Part shown: positions 1 to 8,862 of the stretch, piece by piece
How the letters are laid out: each line of letters starts with the position of its first letter
How positions within the stretch are numbered: position 1 is the first letter of the stretch
NCBI GenBank assembly: GCA_002412885.1
Contig: DHVX01000055.1
Span: 124,001-188,000, forward strand
Direction of reading: 5' to 3'
Origin: Bacteroidales bacterium UBA5197
Lineage (GTDB): Bacteria > Bacteroidota > Bacteroidia > Bacteroidales > Lentimicrobiaceae
DNA: 64,000 bases
Notes under the pieces: generated by a model
Databases searched by the model: none
Seen by the model: the letters and a program-made list of their open reading frames with translations, nothing else
What the model was told of the DNA's origin: nothing
Position numbers and translations under genes: made by a program

Positions 1-11
1 ATATATACAGA

Positions 12-63
12 GGTTTTGATTAGTTGTGAAGCATCTGATCCACAACTAATAAACCACAAAACC
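12..63. repeat. Long interrupted inverted repeat upstream of dapF
   Basis: Bases 12-28 can pair with 41-50 plus 57-63: a perfect 10-bp stem (19-28 with 41-50, 12-nt loop) is extended by a further perfect 7-bp stem (12-18 with 57-63) across a one-sided 6-nt bulge. No clear T-tract follows on either strand, so it is not a textbook terminator. It lies just upstream of the dapF promoter and may end the gene to its left or be a structured intergenic element. Confidence 0.6.
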
Positions 64-94
64 AGTCAAAAAGTTAAAAATTAGCTTCCGGGTA

Positions 95-124
95 TTGACT
101 TTATTCCGGATATGGCTATCTTTG
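95..124 (+). promoter_or_regulatory. Bacteroidota-type promoter of the dapF operon
   Basis: A TTG at 95-97 is separated by 19 nt from TATCTTTG at 117-124, matching the Bacteroidota primary-sigma pattern (TTTG-like -33, TAnnTTTG -7). Transcription should begin near 131, giving a leader of about 33 nt before the dapF ATG. Confidence 0.65.
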
Positions 125-163
125 ACACTATTCATCAACTGACAATTTGTCAAAAAGAAATTA

Positions 164-946
164 ATGAAAACTTTCTGCAAATTCCACGGCACCGGAAACG
201 ATTTTATAATGATTGACGGCAGGCAATGGAAGAAATCATTATCCCCTGATTTTGTGACACAGCTTTGTGACCGACATACCGGTATTGGAGCAGATGGACT
301 TATTATCATCAACGAGATTGAAGGATTTGATTTTGAAATGATTTACTTCAATTCTGACGGAAGTCTGGCCAAAATGTGTGGTAATGGGGCAAGATGTTCA
401 GCAGCTTTTGCATACTTATCAGGAATTTGCGGAACAACCACCACTTTTCTGGCAGGCGACGGTTCTCATAATGCACACATTTCAGAGATATCGCAATCAG
501 AATGGATGGTTGATGTGAGCATCAACGATGCTGAAATCCCTGAACTTGCAGGATCAACGGCTGAAATAAACACCGGCACTTCACACCTTGTGATACTAAC
601 TTCTGATCCCAGCAAAACTGATGTGATGGCAGAAGGCCGGAAGATCAGATTTTCTGAAAAATACGCAAAAGAAGGTATCAACATCAACTGGCTCAGCATC
701 AGCGAAAATCAGCTCAGAGTAAGAACTTACGAAAGAGGGGTTGAAGCTGAAACACTTTCCTGTGGCACAGGAGTGACCGCTTCCGCCATATTTGCTGCAA
801 TACATACAGGCAAATTAAGCTGGGAAGTGCTTACAAAAGGAGGACTGCTTTGGGTCAGTATGAACATCGCAAATAATATTGCAACCAACATCAGGCTTAA
901 AGGTCCGGCCAAAATAGCATTTAAGGGAGAGGTTTTCATTCCTTAA
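164..946 (+). CDS. dapF: Diaminopimelate epimerase
   Basis: DapF interconverts LL- and meso-diaminopimelate, the last step before meso-DAP enters lysine synthesis and peptidoglycan. The 260-residue length is close to the family norm. The N-terminal FHGTGNDF signature (residues 7-14) is present, and the two catalytic cysteines appear in MCGNGARC (C72) and ETLSCGTG (C200), the usual thiol acid-base pair. The ATG at 164 is the first possible start in frame with the N-terminal motif and lies about 33 nt after the predicted transcription start. It heads a run of three same-strand genes (acetyltransferase, mltG), two of which touch peptidoglycan metabolism. The identification is secure. Confidence 0.96.
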   Translation: MKTFCKFHGTGNDFIMIDGRQWKKSLSPDFVTQLCDRHTGIGADGLIIINEIEGFDFEMIYFNSDGSLAKMCGNGARCSAAFAYLSGICGTTTTFLAGDGSHNAHISEISQSEWMVDVSINDAEIPELAGSTAEINTGTSHLVILTSDPSKTDVMAEGRKIRFSEKYAKEGININWLSISENQLRVRTYERGVEAETLSCGTGVTASAIFAAIHTGKLSWEVLTKGGLLWVSMNIANNIATNIRLKGPAKIAFKGEVFIP

Positions 947-1002
947 AAAAACTATTACCTTTTTCGATTATTCAGATAAAACTAAAAAGCAAACAGCAGA
1001 GA

Positions 1003-1542
1003 ATGATAAAAGGCGAACGACTTTTCCTCAGGGCACTTGAACCGACCGATATTGACATATTGTTTCAATGGGAGAACAATACTTCATTGTGGAAAGTGAG
1101 CAATACTTTGGTGCCTTTTTCACGGTTTGCTATTGAACAGTATGTGCTCAATTCAGGCACTGACATTTTTTCAGCGAAACAGCTTCGCTTGATGATATGC
1201 CTGAACGGAGAAAGTTCAGCACCAATCGGCGCCATCGATCTGTTTGATTTCGACCCATTTCACAGCAGAGCAGGCATAGGCATTTTAATTGCTGAAGAAT
1301 ACAGGAATCAGGGGTATGCCGGTGAAGCACTCAAAGTTCTTGTTGCGTATTGTTTTAATACCCTTTGTGTTCATCAGCTTTATTGTAATATTTCTGAGGA
1401 CAATTCTGCCAGCATAAAATTGTTTAAAGAAGCAGGGTTTGTCAACACTGGAATTAAAAAACAGTGGATAAAGGCAGGCTCAAAATGGATTGACGAATTG
1501 ATTTTCCAGAATATAAACAAAGACTTCAAAAGCAATGAGTGA
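1003..1542 (+). CDS. GNAT family N-acetyltransferase (RimJ/SpeG-like)
   Basis: A 179-residue acetyl-CoA-dependent N-acetyltransferase. The N-terminus (KGERLFLRALEPTD) is typical of the RimJ/RimL/SpeG branch, and the acetyl-CoA pyrophosphate-binding loop is seen as RNQGYAGEA around residue 103, followed by the N-S-AS-KLFKEAGF motif near the C-terminus. The substrate cannot be read from sequence; candidates are a ribosomal protein N-terminus, a polyamine or a small amine. It begins 56 nt after dapF and its last 8 bp overlap the mltG start, so co-transcription and translational coupling with mltG are likely. Confidence 0.85.
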   Translation: MIKGERLFLRALEPTDIDILFQWENNTSLWKVSNTLVPFSRFAIEQYVLNSGTDIFSAKQLRLMICLNGESSAPIGAIDLFDFDPFHSRAGIGILIAEEYRNQGYAGEALKVLVAYCFNTLCVHQLYCNISEDNSASIKLFKEAGFVNTGIKKQWIKAGSKWIDELIFQNINKDFKSNE

Positions 1543-2626
1543 GTATTACCATCCACGATACAGCAACAGCTCCTCCAGGCCCCGCAGATTCAATTTTTTG
1601 AAGGTTTTTCTCATAGCCCTGTTATTGTTGATTATAATTGGAGGCTTTGGAGGATGGAAAGTATATAATATGCTTTTTGACCCAAATGTTTATACAGGTT
1701 CAGATAATGCAGCCTTTGTTCATATTCCCACCGGCAGCACTTTTGAGGACGTTAAAAATGAGCTCTACAGCAAAGAACTGATAATCAATAAAAGTAACTT
1801 TGAGCTTGTAAGTAAACTTAATAAGTATATAAATGCTGTAAAACCAGGGCGTTATCGTCTTACCGATGACATGGGCAACCTGAAACTGGTCCGATTGCTA
1901 CGATCCGGCAATCAGGCACCGGTGAATGTGATTTTCAACAACATTCGCACTCCTGAGCAACTCGCCGGACGTATCGCAACTCAAATTGAAACAGACTCCG
2001 TTTCTATCATAAATCTGATCAATGACACTTCATTTCTTGATTCTCTCGGAGTAAAACGAAACAGTGTCTTCACCATTCTCATTCCAAATACTTATGAGTT
2101 TTATTGGAATACAACGGCAAGGGTATTTATGGAACGGATGAAAAGGGAATCAGAGAAATTCTGGTCAGCGGAGAGGAATAAAAAACTGGATCTGATAAAA
2201 ATGAACCGCCATGAAGTCATTACCCTGGCATCTATTGTTGAAAAAGAGACCAATATGAACGACGAAAAAGCAAGAGTGGCCGGCGTTTATATGAATAGGT
2301 TAAAACGGGGCTGGTTGCTTGAAGCCGATCCAACCCTTGTATTTGCGCATGGAGATTTTGAAATAAAGCGTGTTCTGAACATTCATAAAGAAATTGACTC
2401 GCCATACAACACTTACCGCAGGCAGGGCCTTCCTCCGGGACCAATCTGCCTTCCTTCTATCTCATCAATTGATGCCGTTCTAAACTATGAAGAACATGAA
2501 TACATGTTTTTTTGTGCCAGCGATGATTTCTCGGGGTATCATAGCTTTGCCAGAACTCTGGAGCAACACGGTGTAAATGCGCAGAGATACAGAGCCGCGC
2601 TTAACAGAAGAAAAATCTACAAGTAA
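1535..2626 (+). CDS. mltG: Endolytic transglycosylase MltG
   Basis: MltG is an inner-membrane lytic transglycosylase that cuts nascent glycan strands and is thought to terminate their elongation. This 363-residue protein has a short basic cytoplasmic tail, one membrane segment (about residues 21-41) and a periplasmic YceG domain. The catalytic glutamate lies in ASIVEKET (E236), matching E218 of the E. coli enzyme; the downstream SPYNTYR and GLPPGPI motifs, diagnostic of the family, are also present. The start overlaps the acetyltransferase by 8 bp. Together with dapF it makes this a cell-wall-leaning operon. Confidence 0.95.
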   Translation: MSEYYHPRYSNSSSRPRRFNFLKVFLIALLLLIIIGGFGGWKVYNMLFDPNVYTGSDNAAFVHIPTGSTFEDVKNELYSKELIINKSNFELVSKLNKYINAVKPGRYRLTDDMGNLKLVRLLRSGNQAPVNVIFNNIRTPEQLAGRIATQIETDSVSIINLINDTSFLDSLGVKRNSVFTILIPNTYEFYWNTTARVFMERMKRESEKFWSAERNKKLDLIKMNRHEVITLASIVEKETNMNDEKARVAGVYMNRLKRGWLLEADPTLVFAHGDFEIKRVLNIHKEIDSPYNTYRRQGLPPGPICLPSISSIDAVLNYEEHEYMFFCASDDFSGYHSFARTLEQHGVNAQRYRAALNRRKIYK

Positions 2627-2735
2627 GCAACTCATTGTCTGAAGTGACACCCTGAAGCGGATGCCTGATAAAATCAGGTCAATTCCCAAAACAAATAAAC
2701 CTGAGACTTTAAATCGCTGTTTAAGAGGTTCGCAT

Positions 2736-2743
2736 TATCTTTG
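2736..2743 (+). promoter_or_regulatory. -7 promoter element for the phosphohexomutase gene
   Basis: TATCTTTG matches TAnnTTTG and lies 48 nt before the ATG at 2792. No convincing -33 TTG is found at 19-21 nt upstream, so the call rests on the -7 element alone. Confidence 0.45.
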
Positions 2744-2791
2744 CCATAGATTTATCAGGGTTAAGTATTCAAAACCAATATTCCGAATCAA

Positions 2792-4156
2792 ATGAGAAAA
2801 GCATTTAAGGCTTACGATATCAGGGGAATCTATAACAAGGATTTCAATGGGAATGATGTTTACAAAATCGGATTTTTCCTGCCTGCCCTGCTCAATGCAG
2901 AAACCGTGCTTATTGGATATGATGTGCGGGAATCGTCACCTGAAATACTTGAATATCTGTGCAAAGGCATTACTGACTCAGGGGCCGATGTGAATGTTGC
3001 CGGAGAATGCACAACACCAATGATATATTGGGCAACCGCCAAATTCGATTATCAGGCTTCGGTGATGATCACCGCTTCGCACAATCCGGCAAACTACAAC
3101 GGACTTAAGATTTCGCGCGGGGATGCGCTGCCGGTAGGATTTGATTCGGGATTATCAGAACTGCTCGAACTGGCTGAAAACGCTGAAATTATCCCTGCAA
3201 CAATTCCAGGGATATACAGCACTTTTGAATTCAGAAAGGAATATCTGGAGTTTTTGAATCATTACAATAAGGACTTCAGCGGATTAAAAATTGCAGTAGA
3301 TTGTTCGAATGGAATGGGTTCGCTGCTCATCAGAGATCTGCTGGGAAATTCGCCTCATTATATTTTTGAGGAACGTGATGGTAGCTTTCCGAACCATCAG
3401 CCAAATCCGCTTGAAGAAGAAAATGTAGCTGATCTTAAAAAACTGGTCATTGAAAAAGCCTGCGACATAGGTCTGATCTTCGATGGAGATGCCGACAGGG
3501 TAATGTTTGTGGATGAAAACGGGCGCTTTATTCAACCCGATATGATGATAGCAGTAATTGCAGGATATTTTGCCGATAAAGGAATGACAGGAAAAGCAAT
3601 TCAGGATATCAGAACCTCCAAATCTGTCACAGAATATATTGAGTCAAAAGGCTTTGAAATGCACATGTGGAGGGTTGGCAGGGCATACGCCGCGCTTAAA
3701 CTTCGCGAAATTGACGGGCTCTTTGGAGGTGAACTTGCCGGACACTATTATTTCCGCGACTTCTATTTCTCTGATTCTGCCTATGTTGCTGCCCTCATTG
3801 TTCTTGCAGAACTTAAAAAGTTTAAAGATAAGGGGATCAGCCTTTCAGAAATAATAAAAAGCATCAGCCAATATTATGGTACCGGTGAAATAAATTTCCA
3901 TATCGACAAAAAGGTCGAAGCAATGGAAGCGATAAACTCAGCTTTTATGGAAGAAGAGAAGCCTGTTGCATATTTTGATTTTGATGGCTACAGAATTGAA
4001 TTTAAGGACTGGTGGTACAATGTAAGACCATCCAATACAGAGCCATACCTCAGGTTTCTGGCTGAAGCACGCTCACCTGAATTACTTCTTGCAAAAAAGA
4101 ATAAGGCTCTTGAAATCCTGCATCCATATATTACCGAAGGTGATCATGGGCATTAA
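2792..4156 (+). CDS. Phosphomannomutase/phosphoglucomutase
   Basis: An alpha-D-phosphohexomutase of 454 residues that moves phosphate between C1 and C6 of glucose or mannose phosphate, feeding nucleotide-sugar synthesis. All four active-site loops are visible: the phosphoserine loop TASHNP (S96), the magnesium loop DGDADR (residues 231-236), the sugar-recognition loop GGELAGH (about 312-318) and the phosphate-binding loop RPSNTEP (412-418). The GELAGH form of the sugar loop is typical of ManB/PMM-PGM enzymes rather than of GlmM, but glucose versus mannose preference is not decided. Its stop overlaps the next gene by 11 bp. Confidence 0.92.
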   Translation: MRKAFKAYDIRGIYNKDFNGNDVYKIGFFLPALLNAETVLIGYDVRESSPEILEYLCKGITDSGADVNVAGECTTPMIYWATAKFDYQASVMITASHNPANYNGLKISRGDALPVGFDSGLSELLELAENAEIIPATIPGIYSTFEFRKEYLEFLNHYNKDFSGLKIAVDCSNGMGSLLIRDLLGNSPHYIFEERDGSFPNHQPNPLEEENVADLKKLVIEKACDIGLIFDGDADRVMFVDENGRFIQPDMMIAVIAGYFADKGMTGKAIQDIRTSKSVTEYIESKGFEMHMWRVGRAYAALKLREIDGLFGGELAGHYYFRDFYFSDSAYVAALIVLAELKKFKDKGISLSEIIKSISQYYGTGEINFHIDKKVEAMEAINSAFMEEEKPVAYFDFDGYRIEFKDWWYNVRPSNTEPYLRFLAEARSPELLLAKKNKALEILHPYITEGDHGH

Positions 4157-5075
4157 ACAAAAGATTTTCTGTCTCATATTCGTGATTCAGATTGCTTTCT
4201 TTCATTCTTTTTCGATTGCACAGTCAGACACTGCGGACCTTCAGTTGCCTGAAGTAAACAAAGCCAGGCTTAATGGCATTATAATAGGTGGATCTGTAAT
4301 TTATGCCGGCAGCATGACCGGTCTTTATCACCTTTGGTATAAAAACTACCCGCAAAGCAATTTTCACTTCATCAACGACAACAATGAGTGGCTTTTTATG
4401 GATAAAGCCGGGCATACTACAACTTCGTATTACCTGGGACTTCTTGGATATGAGTCGTTGCGCTGGGCTGGTTTGAGCGAAAAAAAATCGACCTGGTATG
4501 GCGGAAGTTTTGGATTTGCCTATCTGACTGTAATTGAAATATTAGATGGATTCTCAAAAGATTGGGGCGCTTCAGGCGGCGATTTGATTGCCAATGGAAC
4601 GGGCACCGCACTTTTTATCGGCCAGCAAGTGTTATGGAAAGAACAGCGTATTTTGCTGAAATATTCGTTTCACCTTACTGATTATGCACAATACAACCCT
4701 GAACTTCTTGGGAAAAAGCCTGCATCGAGAATAATTAAAGACTATAACGGGCAAACCGTTTGGCTTTCGGTAAACATAAGTTCATTCCTTCCTGAAGAGA
4801 GCCGTTTTCCGAAGTGGTTAAATTTTTCAATAGGTTATGGTGCAGAAGGGATGACCGGAGCCGCAAATAATCCGCAATTCCTGAATGATCAACCCATCCC
4901 CTGTTTCAATCGTTACCGGCAATTTTATATTGCACCCGATATTGATCTGACCCGCATCAAAACCAGAAATCATACTTTGAATTACGTGCTGAAAACCTTC
5001 GGATTTTTAAAATTCCCGCTGCCAACCATTGAGATCAATAAAAAAGGAATGAAATTTCATCCTGTATATTTTTGA
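4146..5075 (+). CDS. DUF2279 (YfiM-like) exported protein
   Basis: A 309-residue protein with a signal peptide (about residues 1-25, ending SIAQS) and the DUF2279/YfiM landmarks DKAGHTTTSYY and ASGGDLIANGTG, which look like metal- or lipid-facing conserved polar motifs in a membrane-associated fold. Function is unknown in the family. I chose the ATG at 4146 because it is followed directly by the signal peptide; an upstream in-frame ATG at 4089 would put 19 unrelated residues in front of it inside the preceding gene. The 11-bp overlap with the phosphohexomutase suggests translational coupling. It ends 4 bp from the convergent TetR gene. Confidence 0.78.
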   Translation: MGIKQKIFCLIFVIQIAFFHSFSIAQSDTADLQLPEVNKARLNGIIIGGSVIYAGSMTGLYHLWYKNYPQSNFHFINDNNEWLFMDKAGHTTTSYYLGLLGYESLRWAGLSEKKSTWYGGSFGFAYLTVIEILDGFSKDWGASGGDLIANGTGTALFIGQQVLWKEQRILLKYSFHLTDYAQYNPELLGKKPASRIIKDYNGQTVWLSVNISSFLPEESRFPKWLNFSIGYGAEGMTGAANNPQFLNDQPIPCFNRYRQFYIAPDIDLTRIKTRNHTLNYVLKTFGFLKFPLPTIEINKKGMKFHPVYF

Positions 5076-5079
5076 TTCT

Positions 5080-5697
5080 TTAAATCTGATCAGGAGAAAT
5101 TTCATTCAAACCAATGGCTGAATCAAGCTGATTTTCAACAATTTTCATAAATTCCTTATAATCTGCAGGTTGCAACCTGTTCAGGTAGAAAATCAACATC
5201 CCTGCAATTGAATTGCGCAGGCTCATTCCTATGATCTTGGCTTGTGAATCAGAGATCAGGCCATCCGCAATCATTGCACCTAAATCATCAGAAGCAATTT
5301 TATCGGTTAAATCAAAAATCATGCGGCCTGTGGATTGTCGCGAACCAAGGTCATTCATCTTTTCAACAAAGCACAATTCAAAGATTCCGGGATATTGTGT
5401 GAAGTAGTTAATAACAGCTTTCATCCTGATTTTCAAGCGTTCAACACCTATAATTCTTCCCAGCGACTGCGCATCTGCAAATGCATCGCATTCATCGAGA
5501 AAATCCTGAACACAGATAAAAGTCAATTCATTCAGATCTTTAAAATAATTATACAAGGTTGCAAATGAATATCCTGCTCGTTCCGAAACAGCCCTGACAT
5601 TCAATGCTTTGACACCTTCTCCTTTGAGAATTTCTTTGGCGGCTTCAATAAAATAGCCACGCATTCTTTTTTCCTGAAGTTCTTTATTGCTTACCAT
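5080..5697 (-). CDS. TetR/AcrR family transcriptional regulator
   Basis: A 205-residue repressor-type protein. The N-terminal helix-turn-helix is clear (ALNVRAVSERAGYSFATLYNYF, about residues 38-59), ending in the YNYF segment common in this family; the remaining helical ligand-binding domain is not specific enough to name an inducer. It is a single-gene unit with short leader. A near-perfect inverted repeat covering its own -7 element suggests autorepression. No efflux pump or enzyme lies next to it on the same strand, so its other targets are not evident from context. Confidence 0.88.
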   Translation of the reverse strand: MVSNKELQEKRMRGYFIEAAKEILKGEGVKALNVRAVSERAGYSFATLYNYFKDLNELTFICVQDFLDECDAFADAQSLGRIIGVERLKIRMKAVINYFTQYPGIFELCFVEKMNDLGSRQSTGRMIFDLTDKIASDDLGAMIADGLISDSQAKIIGMSLRNSIAGMLIFYLNRLQPADYKEFMKIVENQLDSAIGLNEISPDQI

Positions 5698-5716
5698 GTG
5701 CTTTGATTTGAAGATG

Positions 5717-5746
5717 CAAATATAGTAAACATAATTACACTATATT
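5717..5746 (-). promoter_or_regulatory. Promoter and probable operator of the TetR gene
   Basis: On the minus strand TATATTTG (5724-5717) fits the TAnnTTTG -7 element, 20 nt before the ATG. Overlapping it is a perfect 8-bp inverted repeat, AATATAGT at 5719-5726 and ACTATATT at 5739-5746 with a 12-bp spacer. A 28-bp palindrome of this size over a promoter is what a TetR dimer-of-dimers operator would look like. Confidence 0.55.
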
Positions 5747-5769
5747 AACATTGTTTATTTTTTTAACAA

Positions 5770-5798
5770 TAATAAACCCGGAATTACCGGGTTTATTA
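5770..5798 (-). terminator. Hairpin terminator after the papain-like protease gene
   Basis: A 12-bp stem (5770-5781 with 5787-5798, 5-nt loop) with a GC core and AT-rich base. It lies 42 nt beyond the stop of the minus-strand protease gene. The flanking T-run is weak, so it may act in both directions. Confidence 0.6.
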
Positions 5799-5839
5799 AT
5801 TAGATTGGAAATTGCAGTGAGTCAAAACTCATATGCCTC

Positions 5840-7543
5840 CTAATTTGTCCGTGATTTTTTGTGTTGCTGCACCGAATTTTTGAATTTATGCTGCAGTGCT
5901 TTGCGTTGCAACTCTCCGTTTGATCTGCGGTGGTTGATCAGTTTCATAATTTCAGCCGATGAATAAGTGTTTACATTGTTCTTATTCACAAGTGTTTGTC
6001 TTTCAGTGTTGGCAAAGCGGGCCGGTTCCCTTTTTACAACCTGACTTTTATTTGCCATTCCTCCTTGCAGAACTCCATTTACAAAATCGAAGGGTTTGCC
6101 ATCATCTTTGCTAAAGAAGAAGAAATTATTGTCTTCGTTGGCTTCAGCGAGATCGTTAAATCCATCGGCAACCAGCACGAGATAATATTTTCCGGTAAGA
6201 TTATTGGGCATTGTATAGGTAAAAAGAAAATCAGCTTCCGGATCATTATACAGTGCGCCAGCCACGCTTTTTCCTGAAGGAACATCAACATAATTCCACC
6301 AGCTTCCTGATATACCCAAGCCATTTTCCCAATATTCATTTGCGCCTGGAATATTGCTGAACTCGTTGGTGTAGTAATCATGAATTAAAATATCGTAATC
6401 ATTGGCATTATATGCGTTATAGTACATATAAAGAATGCTCCATTTTGAAGATGCCCTCACGGTTTCGGTACCAGAATTATAAACATTGTAGGTAATTTGT
6501 CTGTCGAGAGGATCTGCAGAGTTCGGGTTGTCATAATCAGCAAGGTTCCAGGCCAAAACATCAAGACCAGTAATTATATCTCCTGAACCGACCTGCCCTC
6601 CGGAAATATTGAAATCAGTTTTATTCTGAGCGACAAAAGCAGCGACGCAAAAACTATTTACAAAAAAATCGTAATCAATCCAGATTGTCCCTTGATTACC
6701 CCATGAATTTCCCCATGTATTCATCAATTTAAAAGCCCCTTTTGAATCATTGTAACCTGCAAGAACCATAGCATGATAAGCGTGCTGCATTCCAGGATTT
6801 TGATAGGTATCATAATCGATAACCGCATCACTGTTCCAGCGCATGAACCTGTCACCCAGACGGGCTCCAATTGCAATCGGGCGGCCTTCAGCCAGATAAG
6901 CCTTAAAGTTTTCTACAGTCATTGAAGCGGCATTATTTTTATCCGCAATTTTGCGATAGTTGACCAGTTTATTATTTGCAGCATCCTGATTCCATTCTGA
7001 AGGAGGGGTTTGGCTGCAATCTCCAAGATTTGAATATGGAACTGTTGATAATGAAGCTCCGCCACGTGAAATAAGCTGATCCATGGCTGCTTCAAATTGA
7101 GTACCATTGCAATTCCTTCCTTTTTGTGAGGCAGGAACCGCATAGAACAAATCCTTAGGGCTGGTTTGATTTGAAGCTTGTGCAAGCTGAGAAACACTCC
7201 ATTGGTTATCAATGCCATTCAGTGCGGTTTTCAAATTGTAACCCACCGCCCAGGTAACACAAGTACCATATTCACCCTGATCTCCAATTGGAGGAAACTT
7301 AGTGCTGAGATCGACATTTGCCGGTAAACTACCGGTTTGATCATTGATATCCAGATCCTGAGGGATTTCGTCAAGGTTTTCATTCTCAGCATCCCAGCTG
7401 GCCATCGACTGAACCAGAAGTTCTGTTAAAAAATCAGCTACTTGTTCCTTGGTGCAGGATGTAATGGTCACCGATGACATTAATACCAGAATAACCGGAA
7501 TTATCAAAAACCTGCTTATTGAGCTGTTTGCGAATTTTCTCAT
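5840..7543 (-). CDS. Papain-like (C1 family) cysteine protease lipoprotein with CARDB-like domain
   Basis: A 567-residue surface or periplasmic lipoprotein. A signal peptide ends in a lipobox at C30 (VTITSC). The peptidase C1 core follows: GDQGEYGTC holds the oxyanion glutamine Q89 and nucleophile C95, YHAMVLAGY carries the catalytic histidine H257, and NTWGNSWG the asparagine N275. All catalytic residues are intact. From about residue 320 to 480 is a beta-sandwich resembling CARDB adhesion modules (ending LAEANEDNN, a typical CARDB motif), and the C-terminus is a basic, Lys/Arg-rich tail with no T9SS sorting domain. No propeptide of the usual kind is obvious. The substrate is unknown; nutrition from host or detrital protein is a guess. 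Confidence 0.85.
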   Translation of the reverse strand: MRKFANSSISRFLIIPVILVLMSSVTITSCTKEQVADFLTELLVQSMASWDAENENLDEIPQDLDINDQTGSLPANVDLSTKFPPIGDQGEYGTCVTWAVGYNLKTALNGIDNQWSVSQLAQASNQTSPKDLFYAVPASQKGRNCNGTQFEAAMDQLISRGGASLSTVPYSNLGDCSQTPPSEWNQDAANNKLVNYRKIADKNNAASMTVENFKAYLAEGRPIAIGARLGDRFMRWNSDAVIDYDTYQNPGMQHAYHAMVLAGYNDSKGAFKLMNTWGNSWGNQGTIWIDYDFFVNSFCVAAFVAQNKTDFNISGGQVGSGDIITGLDVLAWNLADYDNPNSADPLDRQITYNVYNSGTETVRASSKWSILYMYYNAYNANDYDILIHDYYTNEFSNIPGANEYWENGLGISGSWWNYVDVPSGKSVAGALYNDPEADFLFTYTMPNNLTGKYYLVLVADGFNDLAEANEDNNFFFFSKDDGKPFDFVNGVLQGGMANKSQVVKREPARFANTERQTLVNKNNVNTYSSAEIMKLINHRRSNGELQRKALQHKFKNSVQQHKKSRTN

Positions 7544-7565
7544 TGTGGTTAAAATTTTAGGAGTT

Positions 7566-7573
7566 CAAAGTTA
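7566..7573 (-). promoter_or_regulatory. -7 element of the protease gene, containing the upstream stop codon
   Basis: TAACTTTG on the minus strand, 22 nt before the protease ATG. Its TAA is the stop codon of the preceding gene (7571-7573), so the promoter overlaps the end of that coding region. Confidence 0.45.
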
Positions 7574-8533
7574 ATTATTCTTTAAAGGCAAGAGATTCTC
7601 ATAATGAACAATCTTTGCATCTGAAATGATTAGGTTTTCCGGAGAAAGGAATACAAATTCTGAAAAATCAGGTGAGTTGGCATAAAAAATCGAATGACTG
7701 AGATCGAACTTCCCTTTTACAGAAGTTTTACTGAAATTTACCGGACCAAAAAACTTTGAGTCTGATAAAAATGCATTTGCCTGAAATTCAACACTATTCA
7801 GATCAAACCTTCCCTGAACGCTAGAGTTTGCCATACGGAAATCGCCGGTAAAGTTTGAATAAGTAAACAGCGCATCATCGCGGAAACGCACCAGCGAAAA
7901 ATCACTTACTCCATCACAATCAAGGTCGCTAAAACGAGTAATTCCCATAAATTCAGTACTTTGAAATGAAATTTTTCCTTTTACTTTTCCCTTGAAAAAA
8001 TCAATAGCTCCTCTTACGGAAGCCTCCTGCATACTGAAATACTTTTCGGATGTAAAAGCAGTAAAATAATTGTTTCGTCCTTTGAAAGTCACATTATTGA
8101 ACTTTGCTCTCTCTCTGAAAATAGCACCGGTGAAATTTACATTTCCCTCAACGGTAATGTTATCGAAATCGGCTTCCTGCCTGAAATCACATGCCTCAAA
8201 TGTAAGCGAATGCCTGAAACCGGTATTTTTTGAAGTGTTCTCAACCATTGAATTTGTTAGTACTTTACCCATGAAAATGCAATCGAGGAATGTAACCGGA
8301 ACATCTATTACAACCATCTGATTAGAAGAACTGAAAACCTGAATATTCTTTACCTGACTGAAATCGAGATCATCGGTGATGATTTTCCCTTTAACCAGAA
8401 TTGCTTTGCCTTTGTTGATATCTGAGATAATTTTACCAGCAGAAATACCATTGTTTACTTTCTCATCGGAAGTTGCATTGCAGCTACTACCGCTTAAAAG
8501 TATAATCATCAGAATAATCAGAACATTTTTCAT
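7571..8533 (-). CDS. Pentapeptide-repeat-like lipoprotein of unknown function
   Basis: A 320-residue predicted lipoprotein: short basic N-terminus, hydrophobic stretch, then GSSC around residue 18. The body is built from repeats in which Phe or another bulky residue recurs about every five residues (for example FNNVTFKG, FTGAIFRERAKF, FSLVRFRDDALF), as in the right-handed quadrilateral beta-helix of pentapeptide-repeat proteins. Such folds are structural and say nothing about the ligand. I start it at the ATG at 8533, giving a normal lipoprotein signal; the longer reading frame to 8617 adds 28 residues with no signal-like character. It lies 28 nt upstream of the protease gene and could be partly co-transcribed with it. 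Confidence 0.72.
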   Translation of the reverse strand: MKNVLIILMIILLSGSSCNATSDEKVNNGISAGKIISDINKGKAILVKGKIITDDLDFSQVKNIQVFSSSNQMVVIDVPVTFLDCIFMGKVLTNSMVENTSKNTGFRHSLTFEACDFRQEADFDNITVEGNVNFTGAIFRERAKFNNVTFKGRNNYFTAFTSEKYFSMQEASVRGAIDFFKGKVKGKISFQSTEFMGITRFSDLDCDGVSDFSLVRFRDDALFTYSNFTGDFRMANSSVQGRFDLNSVEFQANAFLSDSKFFGPVNFSKTSVKGKFDLSHSIFYANSPDFSEFVFLSPENLIISDAKIVHYENLLPLKNN

Positions 8534-8862
8534 TTCGTAAATATTAGCTTGTGCAAAGTAATAAAAATGATGCCAGAATCCTGAATATATTTGAGGTTGA
8601 CGAAATAAATATGTCATAAATTACTTGATGTGGAATAATAATTCCCTGTCATCCGGTAAGTGGGCAGGCCAAAATCGTCGTGGTATTTGAGTTTTTGGCG
8701 GTCACTTCTTTAAGTGTTGAGTTTTCGGCTAAGGGTTGGCAAATGCAGGATATTGAAACGGTTCATTGTCCCACGCTACGAAGCTACGAAAAAGCGAGAA
8801 CAATTTCTATTCCGCTGAAATCCTGTAATTTACTAACCCCGTGGTTAGCAAACGTAGTTATC

